Assembly: GCA_003567725.1 (NCBI GenBank)
Contig: PWYU01000086.1
Span: forward strand, 1 to 64,000
DNA: 64,000 bases
From: Syntrophomonadaceae bacterium
Lineage (GTDB): Bacteria; Bacillota; Dethiobacteria; DTU022
Direction of reading: 5' to 3'
Notes under the pieces: model-generated
What the model was told of the DNA's origin: nothing
Database searches by the model: none
Seen by the model: only the letters and a program-made list of their open reading frames with translations
Translations under genes and position numbers: made by a program
Part shown: piece by piece, positions 28,989 through 38,414 of the stretch
How positions within the stretch are numbered: the stretch's first letter is position 1
Layout: the number at the start of each line of letters is the position of its first letter

Positions 28989-29729
28989 ATGCATTTAACT
29001 GTTCTGGGCTGCTACGGCCCTTATCCGCCGGCAGGGGGAGCATGTTCAGGTTACTTGCTGCAGGAAGAAGGCTATAACCTTTTGATTGATTGCGGCAATG
29101 GTGTCTTGAGCCGTTTACAGGAACATCTGGATTTTGTAAATTTGAATGCAGTCATGCTTTCTCATCTGCATCCAGATCATTATTCGGATATCTTGATCAT
29201 GCGTTACGGACTGGTAATGGCCCGCAATAGCGGCCGCCGCAGTGAGCCGTTGAAAATATATGCCCCGCCTGAACCGGAAAGTGAATATAAACGCCTGCCT
29301 TACAAGGATAACTATTCGATTGAGCCGGTTGGTCCAGGCCAGAATTTTAAATTAGGTCCTTTTAATATTGAAACCGAGTCAGTTGTGCACGCTATACCGG
29401 GAATAGCTATAAAAATCGGCTCTGCATCAGGGACCCTGGTTTATTCCGGAGATACAGAATACTTTAGTGGACTAAAAGATTTTGCTTTTGGGGCCGATCT
29501 CTTTTTATGTGAAGCCAATTATCTTGATCCAGACATCAAGGCGAACCTGCCTAATCATCTCAGCGCTTCTCAAGCTGCTCAGATTGCTGCCGGGGCAGAA
29601 GTAAAACGGCTGCTCTTAACCCACCAGCATCCGGACCGGGACCGGGAGTTAACCCGGATAGAGGCAAGGCAATATTATCCAGAAGTAGAGTTGGCCGTTG
29701 AAAGCGAAACATATGTTATAGCTCCTTAA
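28989..29729 (+). CDS. MBL-fold metallohydrolase
   Basis: LIDCGNGVLSRL, LSHLHPDHYSDI, LVYSGDTEY, LLTHQHPDRD. Confidence 0.9.
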   Translation: MHLTVLGCYGPYPPAGGACSGYLLQEEGYNLLIDCGNGVLSRLQEHLDFVNLNAVMLSHLHPDHYSDILIMRYGLVMARNSGRRSEPLKIYAPPEPESEYKRLPYKDNYSIEPVGPGQNFKLGPFNIETESVVHAIPGIAIKIGSASGTLVYSGDTEYFSGLKDFAFGADLFLCEANYLDPDIKANLPNHLSASQAAQIAAGAEVKRLLLTHQHPDRDRELTRIEARQYYPEVELAVESETYVIAP

Positions 29730-29745
29730 TATTTGAAAAGGATGA

Positions 29746-30309
29746 GTGAAAATGGCAAAAAGCAAACAATCTACTCAACTCTTGTTGGGACCGACTCCGG
29801 CTGCATTGATTGCCAGCGGTTACGGTGCAGTACAAAATATTATTACCCTGGCCTGGGTGGGAGTAGTTAATTCTTCACCGCCTATGGTCTCCATATCGGT
29901 ACGTCCCAATCGTCATTCCTATGACATGATCAAAAAGAGCGGGGAGTTTACTGTTAATATTCCGCGTGAGGACCAGGTGGATATTGTTGACGGTTGCGGT
30001 ACTGTTAGCGGCCGCAATTTGAATAAATTTGAACATTATAATTTAACGGCGGCATTAGGTACTTTGTCGTATGCTCCCATGATTAAAGAATGCCCCATCA
30101 GTATGGAGTGCATCCTTAAACATACCCTTAATTTAGAAAGCCACGCTGTTTTTATTGGCCAGGTCATATCCTCCTACGTGGAAGAAGAAATAGTAACTGA
30201 AAAAGGGGTGATTGATTTTGAACGCTGCCGGATTTTAGGATTTTGCTCCGGCAGCTACCTGAGAACAGTCCCTCTAAATCTTAAACTTGGCTATACTTTA
30301 AAAAAATAG
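29746..30309 (+). CDS. Flavin reductase family protein (FMN-binding)
   Basis: NIITLAWVGVVNSSPPMVSISVRPNRHSYDMIKKSGEFTVNIP. Confidence 0.88.
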   Translation: MKMAKSKQSTQLLLGPTPAALIASGYGAVQNIITLAWVGVVNSSPPMVSISVRPNRHSYDMIKKSGEFTVNIPREDQVDIVDGCGTVSGRNLNKFEHYNLTAALGTLSYAPMIKECPISMECILKHTLNLESHAVFIGQVISSYVEEEIVTEKGVIDFERCRILGFCSGSYLRTVPLNLKLGYTLKK

Positions 30310-30451
30310 GGATATTCCATTGTTTTTATCAAAACAAGGTGCTTATTTTGCCTTAAAGTTGTCAACCTGTACTCTAAATTGTTATAATTAGCATGGTCTT
30401 AAGCTGTACTTGCTTAAATGAAAGAATCTGAACAATAGGAGAGTAAAACCA

Positions 30452-31879
30452 TTGTCTGATTATAGAGCTCTTCTAAGGGAGCTGCCGGCAGTTGATCGAT
30501 TGCTTCGCGAACCGGTTTTAATAAACAAAATGCAGCACCTCCCGCGGCGCCTGGTGCTGCAGGCAGCCCAGGAAACAATTTCTGCTTATCGCCAAAGATT
30601 GAGCGGTTATGCCGGGCTTGCGCATCCGCCGGAATCAGCGGTTCATATTGATCTTTCACCTTCTATCCTGGCCGAAGAAGCGGCTTACCTGGCTGAAAAG
30701 AAAGCCGGAATGAATCTTAAGGCTTTGATCAATGCTACCGGTATTGTTATCCATACCAACCTGGGAAGGGTTCCTCTGGCTTCTAAAGCTATTGCGGCTA
30801 TCAACGATGTTGCTAATAATTACAGCAACCTCGAAATTTCTTTAGATACCGGTGAACGGGGCTCCCGCCAGGAACACCTGGAAAAGCTGCTTTGCGATTT
30901 GACGGGAGCTGAAGCGGCTGTGGTGGTTAACAATAATGCAGCAGCTGTGTTTTTGACTTTGAATGCCCTTGCTGCAGGTCGTGAAGTTGTGGTTTCAAGG
31001 GGGCAGCTGGTTGAAATCGGCGGGTCCTTTAGGATCCCTGAGATTATGGCTGCCAGTGGAGCTGCTTTGATCGAAGTCGGCACAACCAATAAAACTTATC
31101 TAAAAGATTATGAAGCAGTGGTTAATGATAACACGGCTGCTTTTTTAAAAGTCCACACCAGCAATTACCATATGATCGGTTTTACGGCCGAAGTCGAAAC
31201 TACAGAACTGGCTTCTCTGGCCAATAAATACCGGTTACCCCTGGTTGAGGATCTGGGCAGCGGGGTTTTAATGGACCTTAGTGCTTTTGGCCTGCCTGCT
31301 GAACCGCTGATCCAGGAAAGCATAACCGCCGGGGCCGATCTGGTTACTTTTAGCGGGGATAAAATGCTTGGGGGCCCACAGGCTGGAATTATTGTGGGAC
31401 GCGGTGATCTGGTTTCACTAATTCGCAAGAACCAGCTAGCCAGGGCTCTGCGGGTTGACAAATTTACTATAGCGGCCCTGGAGGCAACCTTGCGGCTTTA
31501 CCTGGATCCAAAAAGAGCGCTGCAAGATATACCGGTATGGCGTATGCTTACTGTATTACCAGATGATCTGCAGCGCCGGGCTGAAAACCTGGCTGAACAA
31601 TTAGCCGGCCGGCTGGATAGTGTCAGCATAGAAGTGATAGAAGGTATTTCCAGGGTAGGGGGAGGGGCTCTTCCCGCGGCAGAACTACCTACTTATTTAG
31701 TGGCCCTTAAGCCTTTGGAAGGTATAGCGTCTTCCGCAGTGGTGGCTAACCTCAGGCGAGGTCAACCGCCGGTGATTTTGCGTCTTCAGCAGGATCGGCT
31801 GTTAATCGATCCCCGGACGATCAGGGAAGAAGAGGAAACCGCGCTGATTGATGCTGTTGCTGCGGCCTGGCAGCAATAA
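30452..31879 (+). CDS. selA: L-seryl-tRNA(Sec) selenium transferase
   Basis: INATGIVIHTNLGRVPLA; EDLGSGVLMDL; VTFSGDKMLGGPQAGIIVGR (PLP lysine). Confidence 0.97.
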   Translation: MSDYRALLRELPAVDRLLREPVLINKMQHLPRRLVLQAAQETISAYRQRLSGYAGLAHPPESAVHIDLSPSILAEEAAYLAEKKAGMNLKALINATGIVIHTNLGRVPLASKAIAAINDVANNYSNLEISLDTGERGSRQEHLEKLLCDLTGAEAAVVVNNNAAAVFLTLNALAAGREVVVSRGQLVEIGGSFRIPEIMAASGAALIEVGTTNKTYLKDYEAVVNDNTAAFLKVHTSNYHMIGFTAEVETTELASLANKYRLPLVEDLGSGVLMDLSAFGLPAEPLIQESITAGADLVTFSGDKMLGGPQAGIIVGRGDLVSLIRKNQLARALRVDKFTIAALEATLRLYLDPKRALQDIPVWRMLTVLPDDLQRRAENLAEQLAGRLDSVSIEVIEGISRVGGGALPAAELPTYLVALKPLEGIASSAVVANLRRGQPPVILRLQQDRLLIDPRTIREEEETALIDAVAAAWQQ

Positions 31880-32004
31880 TACACACTGAAAGCAGGGTTT
31901 TTTTGAAGATAGAAATCAAATACAAAACCAGCCAGCCTGGCCTGGTTAAAGGCACCAGCAACTAACCAGGGCTATTTGAGCGAGGCTTTTAGGAGCATTA
32001 AATC

Positions 32005-33951
32005 TTGGAGCAGTTAATTATTGGTACAGCCGGGCATGTTGACCACGGCAAGACAGTTTTGATTTCTGCGCTAACCGGGGTAGACACAGATCGCCTGCAG
32101 GAGGAAAAGCAGCGCGGTATTTCTATTGATCTCGGTTTTGCTCCCTTTAAGTTACCCGGGGGCAGGCTTGCCGGTGTAGTGGATGTTCCAGGCCATGAAA
32201 AATTTATTCATAACATGCTGGCCGGAGCGGCCGGTTTAGACCTGGTAATGCTGGTGGTTGACGCTACTGAAGGAGTGATGCCCCAGACCAGGGAGCATCT
32301 CGATATTCTTCAGCTTCTTGGTATTTCCAATGGAATCGTTGTTATTACCAAGATAGATTTGGTGGAAGAAGAATGGCGTGAACTGGTTGAAGATGAAATC
32401 AAGGATGAACTGAAAGGTTCATTTTTGGAAGACGCCCCTATTCAAGCTGTTTCTGCGGTCAGCGGGCAGGGAATAGAAGAGCTGAAAACAATAATTGATC
32501 GCATGACCGAGGACTTAGAACCGCACAATACCAGTGGACCTTTGCGACTGCCTGTTGATCGCGCTTTTGTTATTTCCGGTTTCGGGACTGTAGTGACCGG
32601 AACCCTGGTTCAGGGAACGGTTCGAGTGGGCCAGACTGTTGCCGTAGTTCCACCGGGCCTGGAAGCCAGGGTGCGAAACATTCAGGTTCATGATCAAGAT
32701 GTAGAAGAAGCGCTGGCCGGTAGCAGGGTGGCTTTAAATCTTTCCGGAGTGGGAAAAGGCGAGATCATGAGGGGCAGCGTAGTCAGTACTCCAGGCTATT
32801 ACAGGCAGACCGGTCTGTTAGATGCCTGGGTAGAATTACTGCCAGGATCGCCGAGATCTCTGAAAAACCTCGATCCGGTCCATTTTTTTCTGGGAACGGT
32901 CCGCACCGTAGCCCGGCTGCTTTTGCTGGATCGTGATCAGCTTAAACCCGGGGAAAACGCTCCGGTGCAATGCCGCCTGGACAGGCCGCTGGTGGCCGAA
33001 CGCGGTGATTCTTTTGTTATTCGCTCTTATTCGCCGATGACTACAATTGGTGGCGGCCTGGTTTTAGATCCTTACCCGGCAAAGCATCGCCGCTTTCGCC
33101 AGGATGTTATCAGTCACCTCCGGGAATTGAAGCAGGACCCGGCACAAGGAGGTGACGCCGCTTTTGTGCGCAGCAAGCTGGAAGAGTTGATTGCTGCCGA
33201 TCCGGCCCGTTTGATGAAAGAAACTCGCCTTGGACAGGAGAGAATTAACGTTATTTTAGAGGATTTTTCTGCTCAAGATCAGGTAAGTAAGATCGGAGAT
33301 GCTTTTATTCTTTCTTCCACCTGGCAGGAATTAGAAGAAAGGTTGTTAACTGAATTGAAGCGTTATCACAAACAATATCCGCTGTCTCCGGGTATTTCTA
33401 AGGCCCGTCTCCGTGGATCCCTGCCCAGTGATTTTGGTCAACGTGAGTATGATGCCTTTTTGACTCGCCTCCAGAAGGAGAATATAATCAATGTAAAAAA
33501 CGACCTGGTCAGCCTTTCTAGCTTCAGCCCGGAGCCATCTGCCAAAGAACAAAAGATTATTGACAGCCTGGCTGCGCTATATCTCACCGGAGAGCTTCAA
33601 CCGCCCTCGGTTAAGGAAACTTTTGATAAAGCTGGAGCGGATCTAAACCGAAAAGATGAGTTTTACAATTATCTGCAGAACAATGCTGTTGTGGTTAAAG
33701 TCAGTGAAGATCTTTATTTTCATCGTGTGGCGTACGATCAAGCAGTAGAAATGTTACGTAACCATTTTAGTGAACAAAAAACCCTAACCCTGGCCCAGTT
33801 TCGGGATCTTGCGGGCACCTCTCGCAAATTTGCCCAGGCTTTGCTGGAACACTTTGATCAGCAAAAGTTGACCAGGCGGGTGGAAGACCACCGTGTGGCT
33901 TTAAAGCTTAATCAAAAACAGGGCAGTGATACAGGAATAGAAGGGAAGTGA
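32005..33951 (+). CDS. selB: Selenocysteine-specific elongation factor
   Basis: [40 protein letters not shown]; winged-helix C-terminus; TTG start. Confidence 0.97.
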   Translation: MEQLIIGTAGHVDHGKTVLISALTGVDTDRLQEEKQRGISIDLGFAPFKLPGGRLAGVVDVPGHEKFIHNMLAGAAGLDLVMLVVDATEGVMPQTREHLDILQLLGISNGIVVITKIDLVEEEWRELVEDEIKDELKGSFLEDAPIQAVSAVSGQGIEELKTIIDRMTEDLEPHNTSGPLRLPVDRAFVISGFGTVVTGTLVQGTVRVGQTVAVVPPGLEARVRNIQVHDQDVEEALAGSRVALNLSGVGKGEIMRGSVVSTPGYYRQTGLLDAWVELLPGSPRSLKNLDPVHFFLGTVRTVARLLLLDRDQLKPGENAPVQCRLDRPLVAERGDSFVIRSYSPMTTIGGGLVLDPYPAKHRRFRQDVISHLRELKQDPAQGGDAAFVRSKLEELIAADPARLMKETRLGQERINVILEDFSAQDQVSKIGDAFILSSTWQELEERLLTELKRYHKQYPLSPGISKARLRGSLPSDFGQREYDAFLTRLQKENIINVKNDLVSLSSFSPEPSAKEQKIIDSLAALYLTGELQPPSVKETFDKAGADLNRKDEFYNYLQNNAVVVKVSEDLYFHRVAYDQAVEMLRNHFSEQKTLTLAQFRDLAGTSRKFAQALLEHFDQQKLTRRVEDHRVALKLNQKQGSDTGIEGK

Positions 33952-33955
33952 AGCG

Positions 33956-35005
33956 ATGAACAGCCGGGAAATCAAATTGACGGCGATGACTAAGAGTGCC
34001 GGTTGAGCAGCGAAAATCGGTCCTGAAGACCTGGCGCAGGTTCTGCGTCAATTGCCAGTTTTTGATGATCCAAACTATTTAAACCGGGATCAGCATTTTG
34101 CCGATGCCGGCATATATCGGATTTCTGAGCATCAGGCCTTGGTACAATCGGTTGATTTTTTCACACCCATCGTTGACGACCCTTATGATTTTGGCCGGAT
34201 TGCGGCAGCTAACTCCCTGAGTGATCTATATGCCATGGGGGCCAGTCCGCTTACGGCTCTGAACATCATCTGTTTTCCTGTATCGTGCCAACCGCTTGAG
34301 ATTATGGAAGCGATTTTAAAAGGCGGCTATGATAAGGTGATCGAGGCCGAAGCAGTTGTGGTGGGAGGACATAGCGTTGAAGATCCTGAACCAAAGTACG
34401 GCCTGGCTGTTACGGGGCTGGTTGACTTACAACAGATCGTTACCGGCCGAGGTGCTGTTACTGGAGATATCCTGGTTTTGACCAAGCCGGTGGGAACGGG
34501 TATTATCAACACCGCTGTTAAAGGAGAAATGATCGACTTTGCAGATGCTGTACCGGCCATTCAGGGTATGGCTGAGCTAAATAGCCATGCTTCCCGGGCC
34601 ATGCTTGAAACGGGGGGGTCTGCTGCTACAGATATTACTGGTTTCAGTTTCCTGGGTCACCTGCATGAATTGTTGATGACCAGTACTGTTTCAGCAGAAA
34701 TAGATCACCGCAAAATCCCTCTTTACCCAAAGGTTAATGAAATGGTGGCCATGGGTATGATTCCTGGTGGTGCTTACCGCAATCTTGACTATGTTCGTCC
34801 TCACATAGCCTGGACCGGCAAGGAAGAAGAAAAAGATGATGCCCTGATTATTCTGGCCGATCCTCAGACTTCGGGCGGACTTTTGGTGGCGATGGGTGAA
34901 AGCAAAGTCCAGGCTTACCTGGATCGTTTAAAAACCGGGGGCAGGGAAGGATCTGTAGTCGGAAAAATCACTGACGATAAAGCCGGCAGGATCACAGTTT
35001 TTTAA
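33956..35005 (+). CDS. selD: Selenide, water dikinase, selenoprotein with in-frame UGA (Sec17)
   Basis: ATG at 33956 reads MNSREIKLTAMTKSAG-(TGA)-AAKIGPEDLAQVLRQLPVFDDPNYLN in one frame with the 34052..35005 ORF. TGA at 34004-34006 occupies the catalytic Cys/Sec position of SelD. Confidence 0.95.
34033..34049 (+). promoter_or_regulatory. Bacterial SECIS-like hairpin in selD mRNA
   Basis: GGCGCAG-GTT-CTGCGTC stem-loop 27 nt after the UGA; resembles the E. coli fdhF apical hairpin GGUUGCAGGUCUGCACC. Confidence 0.7.
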
Positions 35006-35031
35006 ACTCTTTTATTTTTAAAACGACCCTT

Positions 35032-35110
35032 AAAGCATAGCTTTAAGGCCGAAGGGGAGACGGTGGAACCGTCCCCTGTGGCTTAGCGGGCTGCGGCTTA
35101 GTAGTAACGA
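35032..35110. repeat. Hairpin repeat family B (GGGGACGGT-type), copy
   Basis: CTTAAAGcatagCTTTAAG hairpin followed by GGGGAgACGGTggaACCGTCCCCTGTGGCTTAGCGGGCTGCGGCTTAGTAGT; shared with 1535-1572 and 50541-50575. Confidence 0.7.
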
Positions 35111-35399
35111 TTAGTTTAGCTTTAATTGAGAGCACCTAAAATTATGAAATAAACACTGCCAGCATTATTTGCAGCCGTTAAGTATTAATGAATGACTAAA
35201 ACAGGAAGGATTATAGGCTGATATGTCGAATTCTAATAATAAAGCTTGATTCTATAAAAGTTGTCTATCTATTTATTCAACAAATCCAACAGTTTGAATA
35301 AAATGATTTATCTTTTGGCAGGGAGGTGATTGTTAAAAGACTGGGTTTTAATTGTACTACTGAGCTGGCAGTTGCCCTTCAGGGTATCTGCTGAAAATA

Positions 35400-36575
35400 A
35401 TGCAGGACAATAATTCAATGATGATGCGGGGTATGATAATGACTACAGAAAGCCAGACTTTCACGGAAAAATATGATCTGCTGGGCTGTATCCAGTGCGG
35501 GCGATGCACCGGTGGCTGCCCTGTAACCGTCCGGGCCGACTTAAATGTACGCCAGTTTGTCGACGATGCTTACGATGAAGAAAAACTGGATGAATTGGCC
35601 AGGCTGGCGGAAATATGGGATTGCACAGCCTGTCATACCTGTGCTGTACGCTGCCCCAAAGGTTTGAAGCCCCTGGAGGTGTTGATCGGTTTACGATCCT
35701 TGATTGTAGAAAGTGGAAAAGTTGAGCCCACGGTTCGCGACGCCCTGCAAAGTGTGCTTCTTGAAGGCAACCCCTGGGAAAAATCCAGGGCCACCCGCCA
35801 GGATTGGATGGAAGGGCTTGATGTGAGAATTGCGGAACCGGGTGAACATGTTAAAAACCTCTTTTTTGTTTGTTGCACCAACGCTTACGATCCACGGGTG
35901 CAGGTAACGGCCAAGAACATGATTAAAATTTTAAACAAGGCCGGAGTTGATTATGCGTTTCTTCCCGAGGATGAAAGCTGCTGCGGCAGTGAAGTTTTTA
36001 CCATCGGTGAAGAAGGGCTTTTTGAAATGATTGTGGAAGACAACACCGAGTTTTTAAATGAATTTAGTGCTGACCGGATTGTTACCCTTTCGCCGCACTG
36101 TTTCACAACTTATAGAACTCATTTTCCCGATCTAAAACTGCCGGTTATCCATTACACCCAGCTGCTTGATGAGCTGATTGAGGAAGGAAAACTGGCCTGG
36201 ACAGGGGAGTTGCCCAAAAAAGTTGTCTACCACGACCCCTGTTACCTGGGTAAGCAAAGCGGTGTTTTTGATGAACCGCGCCGCATCCTGAAAAGTATTC
36301 CAGGAGTGGAACTGCTTGAGTTTGATCGGAGCCGTGAGCGCAGTTTATGCTGTGAAGGCGGCGGAGGCAAAATGTGGGTGGAATCGGAATCAAAGAAGGA
36401 GCGGTTAGCTGAAACCAGGATAAAGGATGCCAAAGTATTGGAAGCAGATATAGTAGCTGCAGCTTGCCCGTTCTGTGTTTTGACACTGGAAGACGCTATG
36501 AAAGGTTTGGGTTATGAAGAAGAAATGCGTGTAGCTGAAATCATGGAGCTACTGGGAGAATTAATCGAAGACTGA
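35400..36575 (+). CDS. (Fe-S)-binding HdrC/HdrB(D)-like oxidoreductase with two CCG domains
   Basis: CIQCGRCTGGCP and CTACHTCAVRCP clusters; CC...CCGSEVF and DPCYLG...CCEGGGGKMW CCG domains. Start likely at MTTESQ or nearby. Confidence 0.88.
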   Translation: MQDNNSMMMRGMIMTTESQTFTEKYDLLGCIQCGRCTGGCPVTVRADLNVRQFVDDAYDEEKLDELARLAEIWDCTACHTCAVRCPKGLKPLEVLIGLRSLIVESGKVEPTVRDALQSVLLEGNPWEKSRATRQDWMEGLDVRIAEPGEHVKNLFFVCCTNAYDPRVQVTAKNMIKILNKAGVDYAFLPEDESCCGSEVFTIGEEGLFEMIVEDNTEFLNEFSADRIVTLSPHCFTTYRTHFPDLKLPVIHYTQLLDELIEEGKLAWTGELPKKVVYHDPCYLGKQSGVFDEPRRILKSIPGVELLEFDRSRERSLCCEGGGGKMWVESESKKERLAETRIKDAKVLEADIVAAACPFCVLTLEDAMKGLGYEEEMRVAEIMELLGELIED

Positions 36576-36610
36576 TAGGTTCTTAATATCGTAGGAGGTG
36601 GAAAAGTATA

Positions 36611-37399
36611 ATGAAGACGATTGTTTGTATCAAGTACGTGCCCGATACTTCTGAAGCTGAAGTTAAGGTCAACCCAGATGGCAAAACAGTTGATGACGCT
36701 AAATTTTCATTCGATATCAACGATGCCGACAACTATGCCGTAGAAGAATCAGTCTTAGTTAAAGAGGATAAGGGTGGCGAGGTTGATGTTCTTTCTATCG
36801 GCCCTAAGCAATCCGAAGTGATGATTCGTATGGCTATGGCCAAGGGCTGTGACCGGGCGACCCGGGTTGAAGATGACAGGATTGCCGATCATGATCCGCT
36901 GATGGTAGCTAAGGTGCTGGCCGGGGCACTTAAAGATCAAGAGTTTGATCTAATCTTTACCGGTTGCTGGGCTGAAGATGACGGCCATATGTCAACCGGA
37001 GTAGCTCTTGCCGAGTATTTGGGAATAAACCATGCTTCCATGGTAAAAAAAGTGGAAGTGTTGGATGGTAAAGTTAAAGCTCATCGCGAGCTTGAAGGCG
37101 GTTTGATGGAAGTAGTGGAACTGGAATTGCCTGCTGTTTTAACTATCCAAACCGGGATTAATGAGCCTCGCTATGCTCCGATCCGCGGGATCAGACAGGC
37201 CCAGAAAAAAGAATTAAATGTAGTTAACCTTGATGATTTAGGCCTGGATCCTTCAGAAGTTGGCAGCGAAGCTTCTCTGGTGGTTTTAGAAAACCTCTAC
37301 ATTCCTGAAGTAGAATCGGCTGCTGAATTCATCGAGGGCGAAGCTGATGAAAAGGCTGAAAAACTGGCGTCCATTTTGGTTAAAGGAGGCTTAGTATAA
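36611..37399 (+). CDS. etfB: Electron transfer flavoprotein beta subunit
   Basis: MKTIVCIKYVPDTSEAEVKVNPDGKTV..FDINDADNYAVEESV; followed by etfA. Confidence 0.95.
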   Translation: MKTIVCIKYVPDTSEAEVKVNPDGKTVDDAKFSFDINDADNYAVEESVLVKEDKGGEVDVLSIGPKQSEVMIRMAMAKGCDRATRVEDDRIADHDPLMVAKVLAGALKDQEFDLIFTGCWAEDDGHMSTGVALAEYLGINHASMVKKVEVLDGKVKAHRELEGGLMEVVELELPAVLTIQTGINEPRYAPIRGIRQAQKKELNVVNLDDLGLDPSEVGSEASLVVLENLYIPEVESAAEFIEGEADEKAEKLASILVKGGLV

Positions 37400-38373
37400 T
37401 GGGTGATGTATTAGTACTGGCTGAACACCGTCAGGGATCATTAAGAGATATCTCTTTTGAAATGATGGCTATTGCCCCCAGGATAGCTGAAGCTATGAAC
37501 GGAGAAGTTAAAGTCCTTTTAATGGGCAGTGGCATGGATGATATGGCCAAGAAAATGAGTGAGTACGGGGCTAAAGTGATCGTAGTTGACGATCCCCTCT
37601 TTGAAAATTTCAATGCTGAAAAGTACCAGAAAGCCCTGTCTGCTTTACTGGATGATCTGAAACCGGCTGTATTCATGACCGGCCAAACTGCCCAGGGGGT
37701 AGATTTTATGCCGGCCCTGGCTGTAGAAAAGAAGCTGCCTTATGTTGCAGAAGCGATCGACTTAAACTTTGAAGATGGGACCCTGAAGGCAACCCGGAAT
37801 CTATATTCAGGCAAGGTCAATGCCATAGTTTCATTTAAACCGGCCGATACCTGCCTGGTAACGATCCGGGAAAGTGCGGTCGAAGCTCCTGAACCGGCTG
37901 CTTCCGGTGATGTTGAGAAAATAGATTCTCCTCTTACAGAAGATATCCCATACCGTAAATTCGTTGAGTATATCGAAGCTGAAGTGGGAGATGTTGATAT
38001 TACCCAATCTGATATATTAGTTTCTGTTGGCCGTGGGCTTAAGGAAGATAAAAACTTGCCCGTTATCGAGGAGCTGGCCAAAGCTATGAAAGCTGATATC
38101 TCAGGTTCAAGAGCGGCGACTGATGCCGGTTGGATCCCCCATGATCGCCAGGTAGGGACCTCCGGCAAAACAGTTAAGCCCAAATTGTATCTGGCTCTGG
38201 GGATTTCCGGCGCTTTCCAGCACCTGGCCGGAATGAAAGGGGCCAAGACTATTGTTGCTGTTAATAGAGATCCCGAGGCTCCGATCTTTTCTGTGGCAGA
38301 TTATGCCATAGTAGATGATATTTTTAAGGTCGTGCCCGCATTGACAGAAAAAATGAAAGAGCTCAAAGGCTAA
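37399..38373 (+). CDS. etfA: Electron transfer flavoprotein alpha subunit
   Basis: DILVSVGRGLKEDKNLPVIEELAKAM, GSRAATDAGWIPHDRQVGTSGKTVKPKLYLALGISGAFQHLAGM. Confidence 0.95.
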   Translation: MGDVLVLAEHRQGSLRDISFEMMAIAPRIAEAMNGEVKVLLMGSGMDDMAKKMSEYGAKVIVVDDPLFENFNAEKYQKALSALLDDLKPAVFMTGQTAQGVDFMPALAVEKKLPYVAEAIDLNFEDGTLKATRNLYSGKVNAIVSFKPADTCLVTIRESAVEAPEPAASGDVEKIDSPLTEDIPYRKFVEYIEAEVGDVDITQSDILVSVGRGLKEDKNLPVIEELAKAMKADISGSRAATDAGWIPHDRQVGTSGKTVKPKLYLALGISGAFQHLAGMKGAKTIVAVNRDPEAPIFSVADYAIVDDIFKVVPALTEKMKELKG

Positions 38374-38414
38374 ATATTTGCAAGGGCTAATATTAGCGGG
38401 AGGATGAAAACCAG

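Noticed and set aside
31880-32004. Possible selC tRNA-Sec between selA and selB
   Set aside because: Inspected the gap and the sel flanks; no ~95-nt cloverleaf with a UCA anticodon could be assembled.
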